Below are positions 1-4,939 of a stretch of 5,688 nt of DNA, piece after piece. The position numbers were made by a program, and so were the translations under genes. Source of the stretch: Actinomycetes bacterium (GTDB taxonomy: Bacteria; Actinomycetota; Acidimicrobiia; Acidimicrobiales; RAAP-2); the NCBI GenBank assembly GCA_021801615.1, contig JAJYXS010000194.1, positions 1 to 5,688 on the forward strand, read 5' to 3'. The notes under the pieces are model-generated. The model saw only the letters and a program-made list of their open reading frames with translations. It was not told the DNA's origin and ran no database searches. The first letter of the stretch is position 1, and the number at the start of each line of letters is the position of its first letter.

Positions 1-593
1 GCCGCGCCGAAGAGCCGCTCGGCTCCGGGAAGCTTCACCCGCAGGATCGCCTCGCGCTCTTCGACCCCGGCCCGCGTCCGCTTCGGGTAGCGCAGCGGCC
101 GGTCGTCCGCGAGCTGGAAGAAGCTGAGCTCGGGATGCACCTCGAACACCGTGCGCTGCCAGTACGGCGCGATCACCTTGTCGACCTCGGCGATCGCTGC
201 AGCCCGGTGCCAGCCGACCGGGCTCAGGTGGCCCCCCGAGGCCTCGGCCGCCTCGCGGTAGGTGGAGAAGGCGAGGGCGGGGCGGGGCGGCGCCGAGGCG
301 ATGGCGCTCCCGCGCGGCACCCCGAGAACGCGGCGCGCCTCCCGCTCGCACGAGCGTCCCTTCGCGCGCGGCTCGTCGAGCAGCCCGATCGGCGTGAAGA
401 GCGCGATCACCCGGTACGCGGGCTTGTAGTCGAGGACGTCGACGAAGGCTTCGACCACCCGCGGCTCCTCGGGAGCGATGGTCGCCCCCTGCCACTTCGC
501 GCTCGCGACCAGCCACCCCGAGCGGACCGGGACCACCCCGGCGAGCACCTGGTACGGCAGCTGCGCCCCGTGCGACGCCGGCCGCATGCTCAC
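1..593 (-). CDS. DUF429 family protein (predicted RNase H-fold nuclease superfamily), 3' end outside window
   Basis: The minus strand is open from a GTG at 593 to the window edge, giving 197 residues without a stop and strongly GC-rich third codon positions. Recognisable DUF429 (COG4923-like) signatures appear in order: AGVVPVRSGWLVAS near residues 18-31, TPIGLLDEP at 67-75, GRSCEREARRVLG at 79-91, PPRPA at 102-106, EVHPELSF at 151-158 and KRTRAGVEER at 171-180. The family is predicted to adopt an RNase H fold, and its biological role is unknown. Family members usually have Asp in a GxDG-like first motif and in D-I-P-I-G. Here those positions read V and F/T, so catalysis is doubtful. I chose the GTG start because GAGG (602-605) lies 8 nt upstream; an in-frame ATG at 587 is the alternative. 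An in-frame TAG at 609 prevents a longer protein. It follows the pilus genes after a 338-bp gap and probably has its own promoter. I am confident of the family and not of any activity. Confidence 0.8.
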   Translation of the reverse strand, partial: MSMRPASHGAQLPYQVLAGVVPVRSGWLVASAKWQGATIAPEEPRVVEAFVDVLDYKPAYRVIALFTPIGLLDEPRAKGRSCEREARRVLGVPRGSAIASAPPRPALAFSTYREAAEASGGHLSPVGWHRAAAIAEVDKVIAPYWQRTVFEVHPELSFFQLADDRPLRYPKRTRAGVEEREAILRVKLPGAERLFGA

Positions 594-601
594 GCCGGGC
601 G

Positions 602-605
602 CCTC
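602..605 (-). promoter_or_regulatory. Ribosome binding site (GAGG) of the DUF429 gene
   Basis: On the minus strand GAGG lies 8 nt before the GTG at 593 and 14 nt before the ATG at 587, which favours the GTG as start. Confidence 0.4.
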
Positions 606-608
606 GCA

Positions 609-716
609 CTAGTCATTCGCGCTCTTCACCACCCACTGCCGCACGCGCGGCGCCCCCATCGGGATCCACCTCGAGGTGCGGAGCAGCTCGCCCTCGACAT
701 GTCGAAACCTCCTCAC
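609..716 (-). pseudogene. Possible remnant of a duplicated PilX-like pilin 3' end
   Basis: The minus-strand frame closing with TAG at 609-611 ends GAPRVRQWVVKSAND. The neighbouring PilX-like protein ends GAAMSVKQWVVQPANA. The two tails share GA, V, QWVV and AN, with a conservative K/R swap, in the same place relative to a stop codon. At the DNA level a 12-base block (ACCACCCACTGC on the plus strand) is identical at 628-639 and 951-962. Codons from about 698 down to 609 are almost all G or C at the third position, as expected of formerly or currently coding sequence. Upstream of about 700 the resemblance and the codon pattern fade, and no full pilin can be reconstructed. The only in-frame starts are a GTG at 716 without a good ribosome binding site and an ATG at 659 behind GAGGTG. 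It could instead be a real 16- to 35-residue ORF. The interpretation as a decayed duplicate is inference. Confidence 0.35.
626..700 (-). CDS. Possible 24-residue leader/small ORF with consensus Shine-Dalgarno
   Basis: An ATG at 700 is preceded by a perfect AGGAGG (708-713) at a 7-nt spacing, the best ribosome binding site in the window. The frame encodes 24 residues rich in Arg, Gly, Ser and Cys, ending GSGW before a TGA at 626-628. It overlaps, in a different frame, the pilin-tail-like sequence and ends 32 nt before the DUF429 start. It might be a translated upstream ORF for the DUF429 gene, or the AGGAGG may be a relic of a lost gene. The peptide resembles no family I know, so existence as a gene is uncertain. 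Confidence 0.25.
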   Translation of the reverse strand: MSRASCSAPRGGSRWGRRACGSGW

Positions 717-783
717 TCCCCGTACGCACCTGCGGCGCCCTCGAGGTAGCCGTGGAGACCACTCGGCGTAAGGTCGGTAGTGG

Positions 784-797
784 TCCTGCAAGCAGGA
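784..797. repeat. Perfect short inverted repeat TCCTGC-AA-GCAGGA
   Basis: Two 6-base arms are exactly complementary around a 2-base centre, in the intergenic region about 190 nt upstream of the DUF429 start. A TATCAT -10-like hexamer on the minus strand (797-802) abuts its edge. It could be an operator-like protein site or a small hairpin. A 12-base palindrome in GC-rich DNA can also arise by chance. Confidence 0.3.
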
Positions 798-883
798 TGA
801 TAGTCGAGCACCTCCGAGAACCGAGTGTCTACGAGCCGGACCGCCGCTGCGTGGCAAACACCCCGGCGAGAAGGCTGTACGGG

Positions 884-906
884 AGCAGGGGCCCAGGAGC
901 CCCGCT
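884..906 (-). terminator. Candidate transcription terminator hairpin after the pilin operon
   Basis: GGGGC (888-892) and GCCCC (899-903) pair around a 6-base loop. The stem extends by AGC/GCT (884-886 with 904-906) past a single bulged A. It lies about 25 nt beyond the stop codon of the PilX-like gene, where an operon terminator is expected. There is no U-tract, which weakens an intrinsic terminator call, although T-less GC hairpins at operon ends are common in high-GC actinobacteria. Confidence 0.45.
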
Positions 907-931
907 CGTCTCGGACATTGCGGCGAGGGCC

Positions 932-1828
932 TCAGGCGTTTGCCGGCTGGACCACCCACTGCTTCACGGACATCGCCGCACCGCAGGTCGGGTTCCCCGC
1001 CGAGAGGCCACAGTGGTCCTGGTGGTCCGTCGGTGTCACATCGTCGAAGGCGACGACCGCGTGCACCACGTAGTCCGACTTGTTCGTGGCTGTGGGGCAC
1101 TTCGCCGGCGTCGTGGTGCCCTTCGCCACGCAAGTGAAGAACGTTACCGTCCGCTCGAAGATCGGCGTCACGGTCAACGTGTCGTTTGTCACAGTCTCGA
1201 AAGCGCCTGCGGACAACGTCACCGTGCCTGTGCTCGTCGGTACACTCGTGACCACGGCTGTGTCTGTTGCGGGGAACGCACCCTTTGAGTCGAGGAGCTT
1301 GTAGCCGACGTAGCTCGGTGTGCCCGGTTTGAACAGCGTCTTTGTGGTGACGGTCGTCGCCCCCGCGCTGACGTGCGCGACCCCACCGGGGGGGCCCGTT
1401 TGCGGCAGGGGCGATACCTGAGTCCCCTGGCAGTAGACGACTGCGGTCCACTTGTTGGATGTCGGGGAGGGTGTGGAGGGCCCCGATGTGGAGAGGGTCA
1501 CCGGGCCGAAGCACGTCGTCGGGGGTGTCACCGGTGTCCCTGTGAACGTGTCGTAGGCGGACGAGCCGTAGCGGACCGCCTGGATCGCCAGGTCCGTGCC
1601 GGTGTTGGCCGCGTACTCGCGGCTTCGCTGTGTCCTCAGGTTCGCCGTGTTGAGAAGGGCTCCCCCGGCGAAGGTGATGAGCGCGGTGATCGTGATGGCC
1701 ACGATGAGAATGAAGAACAGGGCGATGATCAGCGACGTCCCCGAGTCGTCTCTGGACGCCAACCTAACTCGGACGATGCGCGACGAGAGCAACCAGCCCC
1801 TGGTCGCGCGGACGGAGGCCCGGGCCAT
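932..1828 (-). CDS. PilX-like minor pilin / pilus assembly protein
   Basis: This 298-residue protein starts at an ATG 2 nt after the stop of the preceding pilin gene. It has a basic 30-residue leader ending DDSG, then a hydrophobic segment beginning TSLIIALFFILIV (residues 31-58) and a roughly 240-residue Thr/Val/Ser-rich extracellular part. That pattern matches PilX-type minor pilins, which have a prepilin-like N-terminus without a strict FTLIE motif. Gly30 could be the prepilin peptidase site, but position +5 is Ile rather than Glu. Six cysteines (106, 133, 233, 244, 273, 282) could form disulfides outside the cell. The C-terminus is VKQWVVQPANA. Its position last in a PilW-PilV-PilX-like run, and translational coupling without an obvious Shine-Dalgarno, support a role in a minor-pilin complex. 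A TadE/TadG-like protein is the alternative. I am confident that it is a secreted, membrane-anchored pilus protein and less sure of the PilX equivalence. Confidence 0.83.
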   Translation of the reverse strand: MARASVRATRGWLLSSRIVRVRLASRDDSGTSLIIALFFILIVAITITALITFAGGALLNTANLRTQRSREYAANTGTDLAIQAVRYGSSAYDTFTGTPVTPPTTCFGPVTLSTSGPSTPSPTSNKWTAVVYCQGTQVSPLPQTGPPGGVAHVSAGATTVTTKTLFKPGTPSYVGYKLLDSKGAFPATDTAVVTSVPTSTGTVTLSAGAFETVTNDTLTVTPIFERTVTFFTCVAKGTTTPAKCPTATNKSDYVVHAVVAFDDVTPTDHQDHCGLSAGNPTCGAAMSVKQWVVQPANA

Positions 1829-1830
1829 CG

Positions 1831-3423
1831 TCAGGTCACTGTCACCGTGAGAGGCGACCCCGACACGGCGGTCAGCGGCCCGCCGGGCACGGAGTTCTGC
1901 CGGACCGTGAATGTGTACGGGCCTGCCAGGATCGGGGTCGTGACACCGGATGCGCCGCCGCCCGCTCCATAGGTGACGGTGAGCGTCGCTGTGCCGGGGA
2001 GCGTGAGACTTGTCAGCACGATCGTGTCGCCTGACGTCACAACTGTCACGGCTGTCGTCCCGACCTTCGCCGTCGTGTAGCCGGGTGCTGTCGGGTTGGA
2101 CGTCTGGGGCGTCGTCCATTTCTTGGTGATTGTCGACGAGGAGGGAACGGTGATCGCCAGCTCTCCGCGGTTCATCCCTCCGGTCGCGACTGTGTAGGTG
2201 AACTTGAAGGTCTCTCCGGACGTGTGCGCGGGGTCCGTAGTCGGAGAGACGCTGACCGATCCCCCGCCGTTCGGGCCGTACACCGTCGCGACCCCGACTG
2301 AGCTCTCGGCCGAGGTGCCCGGTGTTTTTGTGTGGGGTGTTACCCTCGGATAGGTGGCCTTCGCGGCGTAGCGTCCCGTCGGGCTCGAGGTCGTGAGTGT
2401 GATCGTGCACGTGTACGTAGCTTGATTGGTGCCACTGGGAGTCGGCCCTGACGCTGTGGGGCACGCGACCGGGCTGCCTGCCTCTGTGATCGACCATGTG
2501 AGGGATTTACTCGGCGGTGTGTACCCGAAAGGAACTGTCACCACAGCTTTGAAGACGAGCTTCGAGGTCGGTGGGGGAAGCGCCGCGAAGACCGGTGTCG
2601 CTGTGACCACGACCGACGGTGCGGCCACAGGGATGTGCACGCTCGAGGGGTTGCGCAGGTCGAACGTGAGTGTGTCGCTGACGCCGTTGTTCGCCCGCGC
2701 GTGCAACGTCAAGAGTTGCACGCCGCCGTCGACCGAGCAGGCTGTGCGGGCCGTCGTCTCCGACGATGTCCCCGGGTTCCAGTAGCGGATCTTCCGCACG
2801 CCCATCGTGTACCGAGCCAGTGTGGACACCGTGGAGGTCGTCGCCGTCGCTGTGACTGTCAGGTCGGTCGCGCCCGAAGAGGTGAGCGTCTGGCCGCTGG
2901 GCACGTCCTTCACCGTGATCACCTGGGGACCGGCGCGGAGTGAGCTCGGGACAAAAAACGTGAGCTGCATGTTGCCCATCTCGTTTCCGACCGCGGGCTG
3001 CGACCATCTGGTTGTCTTGGCGGCGGCGACGCCCCCGACGGTCACTGTGAATGTCCCGAGGGGAACGCCGCTGTCGAAGCCAGTGGTGAAGATGGTTACC
3101 GCCGCTCCCGGCGCCGCGACGCGAGGCGTCGGAAGGCTGAGCAGCCTGTAGCTGACGGTCCCCGAACAATTGTTGAAGATTGTCCCAGGAGGGTCCAGCT
3201 CAACCTGTGACGTCGCGGTCTCGGCGAACCCCTTCATGAGGTTGTTCAGCGTCGCGAGGCTCCGGTGCTCCGCCGCGCCGCTCAGCATCTCGAGGGTCAA
3301 CCCCAGCAGCGGGACGACGGCGAGCGCGATGATCAAGAGCGCGATGAGGAGCTCGATCAGCGTGTCACCCCGCTCGTCGAGCGCTAACGATCTGCGACGG
3401 AGCCGCTTCAGGTGTGCACGCAC
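1831..3423 (-). CDS. PilV/GspI-like prepilin with several Ig-like domains
   Basis: This 530-residue type IV prepilin-like protein has a basic 19-residue leader ending DERG, cleavage expected before DTLIELLIALL, the conserved Glu at mature position 5 and a hydrophobic helix at about 22-47. The pilin head appears split. One part is around residues 76-96, and the other (about 200-258) includes KIRYWNPG and GGVQLLTLHARANNGVSD, resembling the head of actinobacterial PilV-like pilins. Between them, about 98-192 looks like an IPT/TIG-type beta-sandwich. An Ig-like segment follows (about 265-380, with Cys321 and Cys339). A final beta domain (about 390-530; FKFTYTVATGG, LTVTYGAGGG, SGSPLTVTV) resembles a module I recall from many bacterial surface proteins. 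Typical minor pilins are only about 130-250 aa. The GTG start at 3423, 4 nt after the previous stop, implies translational coupling, since the only SD-like run (GGGG) is about 10 nt upstream. It is likely a pilus-tip or initiating minor pilin with adhesive potential; domain names are from pattern recognition only. Confidence 0.88.
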   Translation of the reverse strand: MRAHLKRLRRRSLALDERGDTLIELLIALLIIALAVVPLLGLTLEMLSGAAEHRSLATLNNLMKGFAETATSQVELDPPGTIFNNCSGTVSYRLLSLPTPRVAAPGAAVTIFTTGFDSGVPLGTFTVTVGGVAAAKTTRWSQPAVGNEMGNMQLTFFVPSSLRAGPQVITVKDVPSGQTLTSSGATDLTVTATATTSTVSTLARYTMGVRKIRYWNPGTSSETTARTACSVDGGVQLLTLHARANNGVSDTLTFDLRNPSSVHIPVAAPSVVVTATPVFAALPPPTSKLVFKAVVTVPFGYTPPSKSLTWSITEAGSPVACPTASGPTPSGTNQATYTCTITLTTSSPTGRYAAKATYPRVTPHTKTPGTSAESSVGVATVYGPNGGGSVSVSPTTDPAHTSGETFKFTYTVATGGMNRGELAITVPSSSTITKKWTTPQTSNPTAPGYTTAKVGTTAVTVVTSGDTIVLTSLTLPGTATLTVTYGAGGGASGVTTPILAGPYTFTVRQNSVPGGPLTAVSGSPLTVTVT

Positions 3424-3427
3424 GGCG

Positions 3428-4939
3428 TCAGAACCCCGTTATAAGAAATGTACCGTTCTTGAGGTCGAGTGTGTAGGCGACGACTGCGCCAACCGCCGTC
3501 GACCGACCGCCACCGTTGATGGACACGGCGGCATTCGGTACGTACATGATCCCTGTGATCGAAAGCTTCGTCTTCGCGTGAATCGCCACTGTTGATATGT
3601 CGCCAGCGTTCTGCCAGTACCAGATCTTCTTGTACAGGCCTGACGACATCGCGTTCACCTTGATAGACGTTGTCTGCCCGCCACCTGCGGTCGCCAGGCC
3701 CTCGGTGCACAAATGAGCTGTATCCCACTTGTCGACTGGGTAGCAGGGAAAGTAGATGAACACACCGCTCTCACCTGTCAACGACGCGTTCTTGAGTGTG
3801 ACTGTCTTCTCGAACTCGTACGCCCCGTGCTGAAGCACCAGCGTCGTGCCAGGCTGCGGCTTGATCGGACAGGTGTACCGGCCGGGACTGAGCGTCGTGA
3901 CGGTCGAGCTCGGACAGCCGTTTGTCGACCCGAGTGCCTCCACTAGCGGGTCGGGAAGTGTCGCCAGTGGGTCGCGGATTGACGGGACCTGGGCCCACTG
4001 TGTGAGGGGCGGTGTGAATGTCGGGGGCGGGTTGCACGTTGTCTTGGTTCCTGTCTTGCAGATCACCGCCGGTGTTCCTGTCGTCTCGCCCTTTGTGGTC
4101 TTGAAGACCGTGCCGCCCGTCTGGAAGATGTGCCCACCTGCCGTGATGGCCGTCGTCCCCTCCACTCTGACCGTCGTGCCGCTTGCGTCCTCCCGGATGT
4201 CGCGGCCTTTGGTCCCGAGGAGGAAGAGGGTTGGAAGTGTCTTGATTGTGAGTGTCCCGAGAATGCTTCCATTCGCGTTGGAGACTCGCGGCGTCGCCGA
4301 GAGGTCGTACCGGTACTTCCCCTTTACCTGGGCGACTGCTACGGTCACCGCGGACACCCACTGTGCGGGCACCCACGTGTGGGTCGCCGACGCAGGTGTC
4401 GTCGGTGTCGCGCACTTCGGCTTGCCCGCGACGCAGGCGACGATGGCCCTGGAGATCGCCGAAGAGAAGTTTCGCGAGGTGGTGGTGCTCGGGCGCGCCG
4501 GGCCTGTCTTGCACGCCTGGCGGACGAGCGTCGTCCCGCCGGACTCGATCCAGTAGGAAACGACCGTCTTCCCTGTGGAGGTGGAGCCGCTCGGCCACGC
4601 GAGGCTCACGAGCATCTTTGTGCCGGTTCCGCAGATTGTGGGCGCCTTTGCGGATGTGCTCAGCGTCACGAGGGTCGCGCTCTGGACGTCCCGCACGTAG
4701 AACTCCGAGGAGATCTGGGAGTCGACGGAGTCGGTGACCTTTGTCGAGACGTGGGCCTCGCTCTCCAGGGTCACGAAGAGTGCGTAGAAGAGCACGCCGA
4801 GGACCAGCGGCATGATGATCATGACCAACGCGAGCTCGATGAGGGTGAAGCCCTCGTCGCCCGCGTCGCGGACGCGGCGCAGCGCTGCCCGGGTGCGGCA
4901 GGAGAAGAAGCGGCTGGCGGCCCTACGTGGACGCGACAC
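3428..4939 (-). CDS. PilW/GspJ-like prepilin fused to a beta-helix-like C-terminal region
   Basis: This 503-residue prepilin has a basic 30-residue leader ending GDEG, then FTLIELALVMIIMPLVLGVL, which is the canonical G|FTLIE prepilin peptidase site with Glu5 and the assembly helix. Residues 60-220 (SEFYVRDVQSATLV, TVVSYWIESGGTTLVRQAC, RYDLSATPR) look like the PilW/GspJ minor pilin head. From about 240 the sequence changes to Gly/Thr-rich repeated strands (GTTVRVEGTTAITAGG, LVLQHGAYEFEKTVTLKNA, LSITGIMYVPNAAVSINGGG, VGAVVAYTLDLKNG). These resemble the parallel beta-helix regions found at the C-termini of TadG-like and other pilus-associated proteins. I chose the GTG at 4939 because GGAGGGG lies 9 nt upstream; a GTG at 4990 would add 17 Pro/Gly-rich residues and lengthen the overlap with pilT. 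The 17-nt overlap with pilT implies coupled translation. It likely acts at the pilus tip or in assembly initiation, with the C-terminal region displayed outside. Confidence 0.9.
   Translation of the reverse strand: MSRPRRAASRFFSCRTRAALRRVRDAGDEGFTLIELALVMIIMPLVLGVLFYALFVTLESEAHVSTKVTDSVDSQISSEFYVRDVQSATLVTLSTSAKAPTICGTGTKMLVSLAWPSGSTSTGKTVVSYWIESGGTTLVRQACKTGPARPSTTTSRNFSSAISRAIVACVAGKPKCATPTTPASATHTWVPAQWVSAVTVAVAQVKGKYRYDLSATPRVSNANGSILGTLTIKTLPTLFLLGTKGRDIREDASGTTVRVEGTTAITAGGHIFQTGGTVFKTTKGETTGTPAVICKTGTKTTCNPPPTFTPPLTQWAQVPSIRDPLATLPDPLVEALGSTNGCPSSTVTTLSPGRYTCPIKPQPGTTLVLQHGAYEFEKTVTLKNASLTGESGVFIYFPCYPVDKWDTAHLCTEGLATAGGGQTTSIKVNAMSSGLYKKIWYWQNAGDISTVAIHAKTKLSITGIMYVPNAAVSINGGGRSTAVGAVVAYTLDLKNGTFLITGF

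Larger units (their letters stand above)
594..931. other. Intergenic region between the pilin operon and the DUF429 gene
   Basis: This 338-bp stretch has no ordinary full-length gene. It contains a GC hairpin just after the PilX-like stop (884-906), a perfect short palindrome (784-797), a 24-codon ORF with a consensus ribosome binding site (626-700) and a pilin-tail-like reading frame (609-716). I found no tRNA, no CRISPR-like repeat and no convincing paired -35/-10 promoter. A lone TATCAT (minus strand, 797-802) is the best -10-like hexamer ahead of the DUF429 gene. The DUF429 promoter should lie somewhere here, since the pilin operon appears to terminate upstream. Confidence 0.6.

Noticed and set aside
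135..749. Plus-strand open frame of 204 codons
   Set aside because: It is rich in Arg, Pro, His and Ala, with no family resemblance, and is mostly antisense to the well-supported DUF429 gene. It is an antisense shadow of GC-rich DNA.
797..802. TATCAT as a -10 promoter element for the DUF429 gene
   Set aside because: The hexamer is good but no TTGACA-like element lies 16-18 nt upstream (the nearest, TAGACA, is 23 nt away), so it is not listed as a promoter.
594..931. Possible tRNA, CRISPR or attachment site in the gap
   Set aside because: No T-arm-like sequence with a matching acceptor stem, no spaced direct repeats and no integrase gene were found.
609..1514. Long minus-strand frame of 301 codons
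   Set aside because: Its upper part is an out-of-frame reading of the PilX-like gene. Only the last ~35 codons, inside the intergenic gap, have coding character and are reported separately.
1829..2497. Upstream extension of the PilX-like frame
   Set aside because: It is a His/Arg/Asp-rich shadow of the PilV-like gene. The hydrophobic prepilin-like N-terminus follows the ATG at 1828, directly after the preceding stop.
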